Below, one piece after another: positions 43,143 through 52,486 of a DNA stretch of 64,000 nt (position 1 is its first letter; every line of letters begins with the position of its first letter). Both the position numbers and the translations under genes were made by a program. The notes below the pieces were generated by a model that saw nothing but the letters and a program-made list of their open reading frames with translations, made no database searches and was not told where the DNA came from. Origin of the DNA: a bacterium (lineage in GTDB: Bacteria; Armatimonadota; UBA5829); contig JAJFVF010000014.1 of the NCBI GenBank assembly GCA_021371935.1, positions 1-64,000 of the forward strand, in the 5' to 3' direction.

Positions 43143-44078
43143 ATGAAATCCGGCTATGCTCGCACAACAATTCTGGTCGCGGCAGCCATTATGGCCATAG
43201 GAGCCATTGTGTTGGGGTATCTGTATTTCTCAGGGCAATCTAAACAGATGGCTGTAGTTATAGTCGCGGCCGAGGATATATCGGCAAATACGGTCATATC
43301 ATCGGGTATGATTCGTGTCGTATCCATTCAAGAGGATGCCAAGCGGCCCGATGCGGCGACAGACCTTGCCGGAGTGGTGCAGAAAGTTGCCATTGCGCCG
43401 GTCAAAAAGGGTGAACAGATCGTATTGACAAACCTTGTGGACAAAGGTACCGCATTCGGGCTTGCGGCGATAATACCACCCGGCACCAGAGCGATGACTA
43501 TAACCGTCGATGCCACAGATACCGTATCCGAATTTTTGCAGCCGGGCAACCATGTCGACATAATTGCGACCCTCACTGATGGATCGAACAGTGTTGCACG
43601 GCTTATTTTGCAAGATGTCGTGCTCCTGGCGGTCGACTCCAACATCCAATCTGCAGCGCAGCGCGCTCAAAAACAACCACTACCAGCGGAATCCACAAGA
43701 GTGAATGCGGCAAGAGTTACAATTGCCGTCACTCCATCACAGGCGGAGATGCTGGTCGCGGCTCAGCAGAGAGGTAAACTCAAGGTTGTCCTCAGAGGCG
43801 TCAGCGATTCCTCCCGGTTTGCTACCAAAGGCACCAGCACAAACAGGATATTTGGGATCAAAGAGGCACAACACCAGACAGCGAAATCCGTTCAGCCTGC
43901 CAAACGTGTCAGTGGTACACAAAAGAAAACGCTCAGAAAGTCAACGGTTGTCCGCCCTATGTCCGTGCCGACTCGCCCCGGCCAGGTTGCAGAGTGTCCG
44001 CCGGGACTGGCACTGAAAAAAAATACCATTACGGTGATCAAGGGGAATCAGGTGGAGGAGGTCGAGGTTGATAACTAG
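43143..44078 (+). CDS. cpaB: RcpC/CpaB Flp pilus assembly protein with SAF domain
   Basis: 311 residues. One N-terminal membrane segment (TTILVAAAIMAIGAIVLGYLY) leads to an SAF domain (VVAAEDISANTVISSGMI, APVKKGEQIVLTNLV) and the RcpC domain (RAMTITVDATDTVSEFLQPG, HVDIIATL). A long basic, low-complexity linker precedes the C-terminal end. The protein is periplasmic and works with the secretin encoded next. GTG 43134 is an alternative start; no strong ribosome site is seen at either. Confidence 0.85.
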   Translation: MKSGYARTTILVAAAIMAIGAIVLGYLYFSGQSKQMAVVIVAAEDISANTVISSGMIRVVSIQEDAKRPDAATDLAGVVQKVAIAPVKKGEQIVLTNLVDKGTAFGLAAIIPPGTRAMTITVDATDTVSEFLQPGNHVDIIATLTDGSNSVARLILQDVVLLAVDSNIQSAAQRAQKQPLPAESTRVNAARVTIAVTPSQAEMLVAAQQRGKLKVVLRGVSDSSRFATKGTSTNRIFGIKEAQHQTAKSVQPAKRVSGTQKKTLRKSTVVRPMSVPTRPGQVAECPPGLALKKNTITVIKGNQVEEVEVDN

Positions 44079-45759
44079 TGCTTCGATAACTCGAATTTGC
44101 AGGCGCGGTTGTCTCGAACTGTTCCTCATCCTGACAGTCATCGCAACATTTCATGCCCCGTCATTTGCCGGAGACAAAAAACTCAACGTTGCGGTGGGCT
44201 CTTCAATTATCGTCGGGGGACAAGGTGTAGACAAAGTCGCCGTCAGCAACCCCGCTGTGCTCAATGTCCAGCCGGTCTCCATACGTGAAATCCTGCTCAC
44301 CGGTGCTTCCGTCGGCAGCACACAGGTCTTTTTATGGGACAGGCTGGGACGCCATGAATACAACGTTGTTGTGACCGCCGGCAAGAGTGCGCAGGCCTTT
44401 GTGCAATCCGTCACCGACGCGCTCGACAACCCATCGGTAACGGTCGAGGCAGCAGGAGACAAACTGCTGCTTATGGGGGAGGTGGCATCGGCTGAAGAAC
44501 GAACCCGCTGCGAAAAACTTGCAGGTACATACTATCCAAATGTGGAGAACCTGCTGACAGTGAAGCCCGGCTGTCCTGCGGATGTGCTCGATGCGATAAA
44601 GAAAGTGCTTGAACCATGGAAAGTCGAAGCAACACCTTCTGCGGACGGCAAGGTAATCATAAGCGGATGCGTATGCGATTCGTCGACTGTGGCTGCCATA
44701 CACAATGTTCTGGAACCATGGAGTAAACAAGCGGATTTTGTGTTTGCGTTGAAAACAACATTGTCGCCGCAGCAGGAAAATTTGCAGAGCCTGATTACGA
44801 CATTCAGCGCCTGGAACATAAATGGAACACTTTTGCCCGATGGCCGCATACTCCTTGAAGGCACGGTGCCGGACAAAGATGCGCTTGCCGAATATGAATC
44901 GGTCCTGCAGAAATGGCCCAAGGAAGTTGAAATTGTTTCGAGAGTGACGATTTTGGACAGCTCTCAGATCAAACAGGTGCTCATTCGAGCCAGAGTGGTC
45001 GAAATTACACGCGAAAACCTCAAGGATATCGGTGTTGACTGGTCGCGAATAGTGCTAAATGAAGACGGCACGTATTCGGCGGAAGATCAGCCGTTTATCA
45101 TCGGACAGTCGACCAGCCCGAACCCGATATTCGGAGGACCTCCGCTGCGCCAGCTTGATCGAATTGGAGCGCGTGTGTGGGCTCTTGTTAAAAAAAACAA
45201 AGCACAACTACTGTCCCAGCCGAGCCTGATTACAACCAGCGGTCACCCGGCCAATATATTGATCGGTGGAGAAATTCCTGTGCCTGTTCCTCAGTCGGGT
45301 ACGGGTGGGGGAGCCGTGGTAACCATTCAATACAAGCCATTCGGAATAAGTCTGGACGTATTGCCGACTGTCGGTCCAGATGACGAGATTACTATGCTGG
45401 TGAGACCGGAAGTCAGCGCGCTGGATTACACTAATGCAGTGGAGCTGAGCGGCACCATAGTTCCTGCGTTTCGCACAAGGCGAGCTGAAAGCACCGTTCA
45501 TGTGGCTTCGGGAGAATCTATCGCCATCGGCGGACTATATTCTAAGAACGATGTCAAGAATACAAAAGGGCTGCCCTTGCTCCAAGACATACCCGTGCTG
45601 GGAAACTTCTTCAAAAAAACCAGCACTCAAAAAAGTGACTCGGAACTTCTGATAATCGTGACCCCGGAGATCGTGCAGCCGCCCGCATGCGACGATGCAA
45701 TAAAAGATGTAGGACCAACACCGGAATCGCTGCCGTTGTCAAAAACACCGCTCGAATAG
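44068..45759 (+). CDS. cpaC: RcpA/CpaC outer-membrane secretin of the Tad system
   Basis: 563 residues. Signal peptide, then the pilus N-domain (LNVAVGSSIIVGGQGVDKV), three BON-like modules (about residues 110-165, 170-228 and 237-297) and the secretin core with VLIRARVVEITRENL, LSQPSLITTSG, and the final GGLYSKNDVKNTKGLPLLQD and PVLGNFFKK. It forms the outer-membrane pore for the pilus. Most CpaC proteins have one BON module, so three is unusual. The start is TTG 44068, overlapping rcpC by 11 bp, with GGAGGAGG upstream. Confidence 0.9.
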   Translation: MITSASITRICRRGCLELFLILTVIATFHAPSFAGDKKLNVAVGSSIIVGGQGVDKVAVSNPAVLNVQPVSIREILLTGASVGSTQVFLWDRLGRHEYNVVVTAGKSAQAFVQSVTDALDNPSVTVEAAGDKLLLMGEVASAEERTRCEKLAGTYYPNVENLLTVKPGCPADVLDAIKKVLEPWKVEATPSADGKVIISGCVCDSSTVAAIHNVLEPWSKQADFVFALKTTLSPQQENLQSLITTFSAWNINGTLLPDGRILLEGTVPDKDALAEYESVLQKWPKEVEIVSRVTILDSSQIKQVLIRARVVEITRENLKDIGVDWSRIVLNEDGTYSAEDQPFIIGQSTSPNPIFGGPPLRQLDRIGARVWALVKKNKAQLLSQPSLITTSGHPANILIGGEIPVPVPQSGTGGGAVVTIQYKPFGISLDVLPTVGPDDEITMLVRPEVSALDYTNAVELSGTIVPAFRTRRAESTVHVASGESIAIGGLYSKNDVKNTKGLPLLQDIPVLGNFFKKTSTQKSDSELLIIVTPEIVQPPACDDAIKDVGPTPESLPLSKTPLE

Positions 45760-45830
45760 AACGCACAAGCTGCGTTAGTGGGTAAGACAAAGTGGAATTT
45801 GACGGTTGAATTATACGGCGGTGTACGAAC

Positions 45831-47105
45831 GTGGGAACTCTCGAAGACCATGCACGTGAACGTATATTTGCGATAGAAGAGTCGGTTCACAGAGAGGTGG
45901 TCGAAAGCCTCAAGACCAAACCCGACAAAATAAATGCCGAGGCGCTTGCTCCCATTGTGGAAGAAGTGTTGAACGCATACCTTGCCCGGACTTCGGTCAT
46001 AATGACGAGCCAGACAAGACGCGAGATCGTTGCGGATGTGATGGACGAGGTTCTGGGCTATGGACCGATCCAGAAACTCCTGGACGATGACGGAATCACG
46101 GAAATTATGGTCAACGGACCGCGCAATATCTATGTCGAACGCAGAGGCAAGATTGAAAAGTCCGACAAGCAGTTCCGAAACGATGGACATGTGCTCAGGA
46201 TAATCGAGAAGATAGTGGCGCCGCTGGGACGCAGGATAGACGAATCCAGCCCAATGGTCGATGCACGACTCCCAGATGGATCGCGCGTAAATGCGATCAT
46301 TCCTCCACTTTCGCTCAGTGGACCGCTGATCACAATCCGCAAATTCTCACGAACTCCATATACCAGCGAAGATTTGCTGAAAATGGGCACGCTCAGTGAA
46401 GATATGCTTGAGTTCCTGGAGTGCTGTGTGAAGGCCAGACTAAATATACTTGTGTCCGGCGGGACAGGAAGCGGCAAAACGACTACCCTGAATGTACTAT
46501 CTGCCTTGATCCCGACAGACGAGCGCATAATCACTATCGAGGACGCGGCTGAACTGCAGCTCCAGCAGGACCATGTCATCACGCTGGAAAGCAGGCCGCC
46601 CAATCTGGAGGGGAAAGGTGAAATAACTATAAGACAACTTGTGCGAAATGCATTGAGAATGCGCCCGAACAGAATTGTGGTTGGAGAAGTCAGAGGCGGT
46701 GAGTCATTGGATATGCTGCAGGCAATGAATACGGGACATGACGGTTCACTGACTACAGCTCATACAAACAGTCCCAGAGACGCAATCTCCAGACTGGAGA
46801 CTATGGTACTAATGGCGGGTGCGGATCTTCCTGTGAGGGCAATTCGGGAACAAATCGCTTCGGCTATCAACATAATCGTCCATCAAAACAGGTTCAGAGA
46901 CGGCACTCGCAAGATAACCCACATTACGGAAATACAGGGGTTGGAGCACGAACAAGTTATACTGGAGGACATCTTTTTGTTCAAACAAGAAGGCATTGCC
47001 GATAACGGAACGGTGTTGGGCAGGCATGTCTTTTCGGGGCTCAGACCAAAATGCATGGAGAGATTCAAGCAGTACGGCATTGAGTATACCTTGCCCGCAG
47101 CCTGA
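45831..47105 (+). CDS. tadA: Tad pilus ATPase TadA/CpaF
   Basis: 424 residues, GspE-family. An N-terminal helical domain is followed by EIMVNGPRNIYVERRGK, Walker A SGGTGSGKTTT near residue 208, the Asp box TIEDAAELQL, and RPNRIVVGEVRGGE near 280, with TGHDGSLTTAHTNS and the His box. It powers pilus extension and probably retraction. GTG 45831 is the start; no other in-frame start is closer to the domain. 71 bp separate it from the secretin gene. Confidence 0.94.
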   Translation: MGTLEDHARERIFAIEESVHREVVESLKTKPDKINAEALAPIVEEVLNAYLARTSVIMTSQTRREIVADVMDEVLGYGPIQKLLDDDGITEIMVNGPRNIYVERRGKIEKSDKQFRNDGHVLRIIEKIVAPLGRRIDESSPMVDARLPDGSRVNAIIPPLSLSGPLITIRKFSRTPYTSEDLLKMGTLSEDMLEFLECCVKARLNILVSGGTGSGKTTTLNVLSALIPTDERIITIEDAAELQLQQDHVITLESRPPNLEGKGEITIRQLVRNALRMRPNRIVVGEVRGGESLDMLQAMNTGHDGSLTTAHTNSPRDAISRLETMVLMAGADLPVRAIREQIASAINIIVHQNRFRDGTRKITHITEIQGLEHEQVILEDIFLFKQEGIADNGTVLGRHVFSGLRPKCMERFKQYGIEYTLPAA

Positions 47106-47178
47106 ATCCAGCCATTGTAATGATGAGCATTAGTGTGTAGTGTTGGTGGCACAAGACATAATTTCAGGTAACCAGGAT

Positions 47179-48144
47179 ATGTCCATTCTTCAGATTGTTG
47201 TAATTGCTTTTATGGCCTGTGCAGCGATATTCTTGATCTATGCGATAATCAAGACATATGGCCGGGGCGAACAGTCGGTGCAGCAGCGGTTCAGGCAAGT
47301 TCGGGCAACAATGCTTGGAGCACCCTCAGAGCAGCCCATTACCACAAGCAGAGAACGCGAACTGTTTCCGACACTCAGCCGATTGATGAGCGGCACTGAG
47401 TATACAAAAAGGCTTCTAAATGATATCGCAAGGGCTGACTGGCACCTGAAGCCCAGTGAATTTGTTGGGATATCTCTGGCGGCAATGGGCGTCGGCGCTG
47501 TTTTATTCACTCTGATAACTCATAACCTGCTGTTGGGCATTGTTATAGGACTGATTTGTTATTATATCCCCAAAGTTTTACTTAAATCGGCAACTGCCCG
47601 AAGGAAAGCAGCTCTGGAGTCGCAGATAAACGACATGATCATGCTTGTCTCGTCGGCATTGCGCACTGGTTATAGTTTCCTGAAGGCCCTGCAGGTCGTC
47701 TCAAAGGAAATGGCACCACCGATTTCAGGCGTATGCAAAGGTATTGTTGAGGAGTGCCAGCTTGGTGTCCCGCTCGAAGACGCAATGGTCAGAACCTCGC
47801 AGCAGACCGGCAGCTATGATATGGATTTGATCGCCACAGCGGTGATAATACAGACTCAGGTTGGTGGAAGTCTGGCGGAAATATTGGATTCCATAGGCGA
47901 GACGATCAGAGAACGCATCCAGATTCAATCAGAGGTCTCGGCTTTGACTGCCGAGGGACGAATTACCGGCATTGTGCTGGTGCTTTTGAGCCCTATTCTT
48001 GCATTAGCCTTGTCTGTCATTAACCCCGGATATATGACTGAATTGATCCGCGATCCATTAGGCATAAAGCTGATAATCGGAGCAGTCGTTCTGCAGATAA
48101 TCGGGTATTTTACCATTAGGAAGATGTCGACGCTGGATATATAG
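47179..48144 (+). CDS. tadB: Tad pilus inner-membrane platform protein TadB
   Basis: 321 residues, GspF-like. An N-terminal membrane helix, a long cytoplasmic segment, then a T2SSF domain with LVSSALRTGYSFLKALQVVS and VPLEDAMVRTSQQTGSYDM, and two C-terminal helices. ATG 47179 starts at the first membrane helix; GTG at 47140 would add 13 residues and lies further from the family start. Partner of TadC at the base of the pilus. Confidence 0.85.
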   Translation: MSILQIVVIAFMACAAIFLIYAIIKTYGRGEQSVQQRFRQVRATMLGAPSEQPITTSRERELFPTLSRLMSGTEYTKRLLNDIARADWHLKPSEFVGISLAAMGVGAVLFTLITHNLLLGIVIGLICYYIPKVLLKSATARRKAALESQINDMIMLVSSALRTGYSFLKALQVVSKEMAPPISGVCKGIVEECQLGVPLEDAMVRTSQQTGSYDMDLIATAVIIQTQVGGSLAEILDSIGETIRERIQIQSEVSALTAEGRITGIVLVLLSPILALALSVINPGYMTELIRDPLGIKLIIGAVVLQIIGYFTIRKMSTLDI

Positions 48145-48152
48145 GAGCGTAT

Positions 48153-49070
48153 ATGGAAACGTTGGTTGCTGTGCTCGTTTTTGCGCTGGTCGCGATTATC
48201 CTGTTGGCTGTCGGCCTGACGATGAAGACTGAACGCCAGATCATGCTTGATCGTCTGAGACAATACGGACGATCAAGCACCTCTGATGCAGCAATGCTCA
48301 GTGATAATCTTATGCTGCCGTTCTGGGAACGGGTGGTTCGTCCGATGCTCACCGCACTCGGCGAAATCGGCGCCGGCATGCGGTTGGAAAATGCTGCGCA
48401 CAGGCTGAATGCGGCGGGAAACCCTCATGCAATCTCACCTAAAGAGTTTGTTGCGATAAAAAGAGTGTGCAGTGTGGTTGGACTTGCTTTGGGCATTGTA
48501 CTGACTAGAATCGGGTCGATGAGCATCCTCTCAACAGTGGCAGCAGCATTACTGGGACTGGCTTTGGGTGCGTATGTTCCAGAAAAATGGGTGACTTCCA
48601 AGATCGCAGAGAGGAAAAATGACATTCTGAAAGCGCTGCCCAATACAATAGATCTCCTGAGTGTGAGTATCGAAGCAGGATTGGGTCTTGATGGCGCAAT
48701 TGCGCGTATTGCCGAAAAAACCAAGGGTCCACTATCAGAAGAGTTCTCTCTCGCACTAAAAGAGATGCAAGTGGGAATGTCGAAAATGGACGCGTTGAGA
48801 AATATGGCGACCAGAGCACAAGTGCCTGAGCTGAGCAATTTTGTGGCGGCGGTGTATCAGGCGGAAGAACTCGGAGCAAGTCTGACAGACGTAATTCGTA
48901 TTCAAGGACAAGTAATACGCAGCAGAAGACGGATGAGAGCAAGAGAAGCAGCCGCCCGGTTGCCGGTCACTATGCTATTTCCATTGGTCTTCTTTATATT
49001 TCCGTCGATTTTTATCGTGGTGCTCGCCCCAGGCATGATAAGGATGATGCACTCGGCATTCTTCAAGTAG
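48153..49070 (+). CDS. tadC: Tad pilus inner-membrane platform protein TadC
   Basis: 305 residues. Membrane helices at both ends flank a T2SSF domain: PNTIDLLSVSIEAGLGLDGA, then KMDALRNMATRAQVPELSN, then the closing LPVTMLFPLVFFIFPSIFIV. ATG 48153 has GGAG and lies 8 bp after tadB. Last gene of the pilus locus; TadD, TadF and RcpB-like genes are not present here. Confidence 0.88.
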   Translation: METLVAVLVFALVAIILLAVGLTMKTERQIMLDRLRQYGRSSTSDAAMLSDNLMLPFWERVVRPMLTALGEIGAGMRLENAAHRLNAAGNPHAISPKEFVAIKRVCSVVGLALGIVLTRIGSMSILSTVAAALLGLALGAYVPEKWVTSKIAERKNDILKALPNTIDLLSVSIEAGLGLDGAIARIAEKTKGPLSEEFSLALKEMQVGMSKMDALRNMATRAQVPELSNFVAAVYQAEELGASLTDVIRIQGQVIRSRRRMRAREAAARLPVTMLFPLVFFIFPSIFIVVLAPGMIRMMHSAFFK

Positions 49071-49087
49071 ACAACAACGATTGACCG

Positions 49088-49636
49088 CTAGAAACGCAGC
49101 CCAAACCTAACATCGGCGTTGCCCCAATTGAAGTCGAGAAACTCCCCGAAGCTGTTGTAACCTGCCTCAATAAACCAACTCCTTGCGAAGTTGGCTCCTC
49201 CGAATACACTCCATTCCAATGTGGCTCTGCTTTTATCTATGTTTGCGCCTGCAGGTGAATCAACCGAATTGATGAGCGCTAAGCCTATTCCGATTCCTCC
49301 ATAAAGACCTTCTTTTTCACAAGTCGCCCCGGCCCCGGCACGCCATTTTAGTCCTATCAGCACTCGGTTGAGACTGAATGACGCTGATGCCCGGTTCTGG
49401 CTGAAACGCTTGTAATCTACCGCGACTGAGATATCGCCGCCCATGGAATTCTCATCATCCGGACCCAAAAAACTGTAATCAAAACCGACACCCCAGGCAT
49501 CGCCCGCCAAGTCCCGTGTGTCCGAGAACCCGGGTATCGAGTAGCTTCCGGCCAGTCTCCAGTGCTTTTGCAGCTCGGCCGAGCAAGCCGACGGGATGAA
49601 TACTATCATCAGATATATTATTAAAATTTTCTGCAA
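49088..49636 (-). CDS. Small secreted outer-membrane beta-barrel-like protein
   Basis: 182 residues with a signal peptide (ILIIYLMIVFIPSACSAE) and an alternating-residue chain ending in WGNADVRFGLRF, where the terminal Phe and the strand pattern fit an eight-stranded outer-membrane barrel. Blocks such as LYGGIGIGLALI and WGVGFDYSFLG resemble OmpA/OmpW-like barrels, but I cannot name the family. Start is TTG 49636 with AAGGAGA six bases upstream. It faces the tad operon convergently, with 17 bp between stops. Confidence 0.65.
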   Translation of the reverse strand: MQKILIIYLMIVFIPSACSAELQKHWRLAGSYSIPGFSDTRDLAGDAWGVGFDYSFLGPDDENSMGGDISVAVDYKRFSQNRASASFSLNRVLIGLKWRAGAGATCEKEGLYGGIGIGLALINSVDSPAGANIDKSRATLEWSVFGGANFARSWFIEAGYNSFGEFLDFNWGNADVRFGLRF

Positions 49637-49738
49637 GATAGTCTCCTTAAAGCCTCGGGTGACTGTGTGAAAGGCCGCATTGTTCTGGGAGTAGATACCC
49701 TGCGTGGTTGCTGCATAAACTGAGGGAATATAGCTGTT

Positions 49739-49763
49739 GTCGGCAAAACCATATTTTGCCGAC
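49739..49763 (-). terminator. Perfect hairpin downstream of the comM fragment, possible terminator
   Basis: GTCGGCAAAA (49739-49748) and TTTTGCCGAC (49754-49763) form a perfect ten-base-pair stem with a five-base loop. It lies 21 bp past the comM stop (49784) in the direction of that gene. The U-rich arm is inside the stem and no T-run follows, so termination is only suggested; an operator is the alternative. Confidence 0.45.
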
Positions 49764-49783
49764 TAGAATGCTCGCATCATAGC

Positions 49784-49948
49784 TCAGTTCCAATACTTCC
49801 TATCCAAACTCCTATACTGCACAGCCTCAGCAATATGTTCGACCCGGATGTCATCGGAGCAGGCAAGGTCGGCTATGGTGCGAGAGAGTTTGAGGATGCG
49901 ATCGTATGCGCGGGCTGAAAGGTGAAGCTGTTCTATAGCTTGCTTGAG
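49784..49948 (-). pseudogene. comM: comM C-terminal fragment, truncated by an IS21-family element
   Basis: The last 54 codons of comM are intact: [50 protein letters not shown] and a stop at 49784. This is the C-terminal helical part of ComM/YifB. The frame meets the terminus of the insertion element exactly at 49949; the element end supplies an ATG and one further codon that happen to be in frame. The expected N-terminal part is not on the other side of the element. A different part of comM, its middle, lies at the left edge of the window. Confidence 0.88.
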
Positions 49949-49961
49949 TGTCATTAGCCGC
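49949..49961 (+). repeat. Left terminal inverted repeat of the IS21 element
   Basis: TGTCATTAGCCGC, the inverted partner of the right end with one mismatch. A shared CTAGAC block lies a few bases further in. Confidence 0.75.
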
Positions 49962-50091
49962 GCTAGACTATACCAGTGGTAGCCGGCATAAGTAGACCAC
50001 CCACCGCCGCCATGACTATACCACTCTGAGGTTCATGCCGTTGCCATCGACCGCCTTTCCGACGGACACTTGTTGCGTTGGGAGGGCAGTA

Positions 50092-51621
50092 ATGGAGAGA
50101 CTCAGAGTGCAGATCGTATTGGATATTATCTACCGGCTAAAATCCGGTCAATCTCAGCGCGCTATAGTCCGTGATTTGGGCTATGCTCGGGATACGGTGT
50201 GCCGTTATGCAAGGTGGTCAGAACAGATGGGATACCTGGAGCCGTCAGCCACTTTGCCAAAGCTGGAAGACCTACAGGTCGGGCTGCCGGTTCCATATCG
50301 CAAGAGCAATATATCAACAGTGGAGCCATACCGCGAGGTGGTAAAGGCACTTATCGAGCAGGGTGTGGAAATGGTGGCGATACACAACAGGCTGAAAAAG
50401 AATTATGGCTACACCGGCAGCTACACATCAGTGCGGCGGTTTGTGGCGAACCTGCTGCCCAAGGAGAATATAGCCTTTGTGCGGATCGAGACTCCGCCGG
50501 GCCAGGAAGCCCAGGTGGATTTCGGCTCCGCGGGCAAGATGCGAGACCGCAAGACTGGTAAGCTGCGCCAGGCATATTGTTTTGTGATGACATTGTCGTC
50601 TTCGCGCCACCAATATGTGGAGTTCGTATTTGACCAAAAGATGGCTACTTGGATCGGCTGCCATAGACGCGCATTTGAATCGTTTGGTGGAGCGCCCAAG
50701 GAAGTAGTGGTCGATAATCTCAAGGCGGCAATGATAAAGGCAAGTCTGGACGATCCAATCCTCTCGGAGCCTTATCGCAAGATGGCGATCCACTACGGAT
50801 TCCTGGTGCATCCGTGCCGGGTGAGGACTCCAGAGCATAAGGGCAAGGTGGAGAATGGAGTCCACTACGTGCAGCGCAATTTCCTTGCCGGAACTGAGTT
50901 CATTGACATCGACGAGGCAAATCGGGAAGTGATGCGCTGGGTAAGCGAAGTAGCGGGGCTGCGCACGCACGGGACGACCCGTGAGCAGCCGCTGTGCAGA
51001 TTTCTTGAAATGGAAGCTCCTGCACTCTTGCCTCTTCCGAGTGAGCCTTTCGAGCTTGTCGAGGTGCGTCAGGCAAAGGTCCATCGGGACTGTCATATTG
51101 AAGTTGCCGGAGCTTATTACTCAGCGCCATTCAAATACGTCGGCGCTAGGCTGGAAGTATATCTCTTTGAGCGGGTCGTGCAGATTTACAATGGTCTGGA
51201 ACTTGTCGTCACGCATGAAAGAGCGTCGCGCAGGGGCCAGCGTGTGACACGTCTGGAAGATTATCCGCTGGAAAAGTCGATATACCTTTCCCGTCCCCGC
51301 GACTACTGCCGTCGTAGAGCATATGCAATCGGTCCGAAATGTGGAGAGGCCGTATCGACATTGCTGGATAGCAGGCCGCTGGACAACCTGCGGGCAGTGC
51401 AGGGAATCATCTCTCTCGCCGAAAAGTATGGCGACAGACGTCTGGAAGCGGCGTGCGAGCGCGCCCTCCATTACGGCGATCCACGCTACAGGCGCATTCG
51501 AGATATCCTGAAAGCCGGGCTGGATATGCAGTCGCTTGAAGAAAACACGCAGCACAGCTTCAAGCTCTTTGAGTTCGCTCGCAACGCAAGTGACTTTTTC
51601 GGGGAGGTGGAAAGATGCTGA
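50092..51621 (+). CDS. istA: IS21-family transposase IstA
   Basis: 509 residues. N-terminal helix-turn-helix (KSGQSQRAIVRDLGYARDT), then the DDE integrase core: Asp in QVDFG near residue 141, Asp in VVVDN near 205 and Glu in KGKVENGV near 252, with the beta-strand C-terminal domain (HRDCHIEVAGAYYSAP). The ATG at 50092 has GGAGGG; an extension from 50035 has no such site and is rejected. Works with IstB to move the element. No frameshift or stop, so it is probably active. Confidence 0.92.
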   Translation: MERLRVQIVLDIIYRLKSGQSQRAIVRDLGYARDTVCRYARWSEQMGYLEPSATLPKLEDLQVGLPVPYRKSNISTVEPYREVVKALIEQGVEMVAIHNRLKKNYGYTGSYTSVRRFVANLLPKENIAFVRIETPPGQEAQVDFGSAGKMRDRKTGKLRQAYCFVMTLSSSRHQYVEFVFDQKMATWIGCHRRAFESFGGAPKEVVVDNLKAAMIKASLDDPILSEPYRKMAIHYGFLVHPCRVRTPEHKGKVENGVHYVQRNFLAGTEFIDIDEANREVMRWVSEVAGLRTHGTTREQPLCRFLEMEAPALLPLPSEPFELVEVRQAKVHRDCHIEVAGAYYSAPFKYVGARLEVYLFERVVQIYNGLELVVTHERASRRGQRVTRLEDYPLEKSIYLSRPRDYCRRRAYAIGPKCGEAVSTLLDSRPLDNLRAVQGIISLAEKYGDRRLEAACERALHYGDPRYRRIRDILKAGLDMQSLEENTQHSFKLFEFARNASDFFGEVERC

Positions 51622-52397
51622 GCCATCCTCTTTTACCCAAGCTGAAAGAGTTGCGTCTGTCGGGAATGGTCGATACCCTGGAGGAAAGGGCCGAACTTGC
51701 CCGCGAGCAGAAGCTTTCTCCCGTCGAGTTCCTGGCGCTTTTGATTGACGATGAAATCGAACGCCGCCGCCAAAAGAAGCAGTCCAAAATGGAACGGATG
51801 GCAGGCTTTGAAAGCTTGAAGTTGCTTTCGGGCTTTGACTTTGCCGCTGCTCCAACCCTAGATCGGGCGCTGGTGCTGGAGATGGCAACATGCAGCTTCA
51901 TCACCAGACATGAAAACTGGCTCATATGTGGCCCGACCGGCGTCGGCAAAAGCCATCTGGCAACAGCTATCGGCTACGAAGCAATAAAGCGCGACCTCAA
52001 AGTGCTCTCGTTCTCAACACACAAGCTCCTGGGCGATCTGTTTGCGGCCAGGGCGGACGGTTCATATGCCAGAGTTATGCACAAACTCACGTCGGCGGAC
52101 CTTGTAATCCTGGACGATTTCGGTCTGCGCCCAATAAACGCACAGGGAGCCGAAGACCTCTACGAGATAATCCACTGCAGATATGAACGTGGGAGCAACT
52201 TACTGACATCCAATCGTTCACCATCCGAGTGGCCGGAACTCTTCGGTGATTCGCTCTTGGCTTCGGCGGCACTAGACAGGCTGACCCACCATGCGCGGGT
52301 TACCATAATTACCGGGGACAGCTATCGTCAGAGGCAGCGAAGAAAGGAGGTGACCAAGCCGAAACAAAACCAACAGCAGGAGATAACTTCAGAATAA
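51615..52397 (+). CDS. istB: IS21-family ATP-binding helper IstB
   Basis: 260 residues, AAA+ ATPase of the DnaC/IstB type. Walker A GPTGVGKSHLA near residue 106, Walker B LVILDDFGLRP, arginine-finger region RYERGSNLLTSNRSPSEW. ATG 51615 overlaps istA and has GGAGGTGG upstream. It selects target DNA and stimulates IstA. Complete. Confidence 0.93.
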   Translation: MLSHPLLPKLKELRLSGMVDTLEERAELAREQKLSPVEFLALLIDDEIERRRQKKQSKMERMAGFESLKLLSGFDFAAAPTLDRALVLEMATCSFITRHENWLICGPTGVGKSHLATAIGYEAIKRDLKVLSFSTHKLLGDLFAARADGSYARVMHKLTSADLVILDDFGLRPINAQGAEDLYEIIHCRYERGSNLLTSNRSPSEWPELFGDSLLASAALDRLTHHARVTIITGDSYRQRQRRKEVTKPKQNQQQEITSE

Positions 52398-52473
52398 TCA
52401 TGCTGACTTTTCGGCACCGACCATGCGAATCTCAAGTGGTATAGTTATGCCGCTCATGCATGGTCTAGTTGAG

Positions 52474-52486
52474 GCGGCTATTGACA
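52474..52486 (-). repeat. Right terminal inverted repeat of the IS21 element
   Basis: Read inward on the minus strand: TGTCAATAGCCGC, then CTCAACTAGACC. One mismatch to the left end over 13 bases. It marks the junction with the truncated secreted-protein gene. Confidence 0.75.

Larger units (their letters stand above)
49949..52486 (+). mobile_element. IS21-family insertion sequence (istA-istB)
   Basis: A 2,538-bp element with istA and istB in the usual order and a 7-bp overlap. The outer ends are inverted repeats: TGTCATTAGCCGC at 49949 and TGTCAATAGCCGC read inward from 52486, 12 of 13 matching. Internal copies of an ACTATACCA-type repeat occur near both ends (49968, 50034, and inverted at 52437), as is common in this family. 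The bases outside the ends are not a direct repeat, and the two sides interrupt unrelated genes, which suggests a rearrangement after insertion. Both genes look complete. Confidence 0.88.

Noticed and set aside
49739-49763. Confident rho-independent terminator
   Set aside because: The stem is perfect, but there is no T-run after it in the comM direction, so only a tentative call is made.
50035-50091. Longer istA start
   Set aside because: Overlaps the terminal repeat region of the element and lacks a ribosome site; ATG 50092 has GGAGGG.
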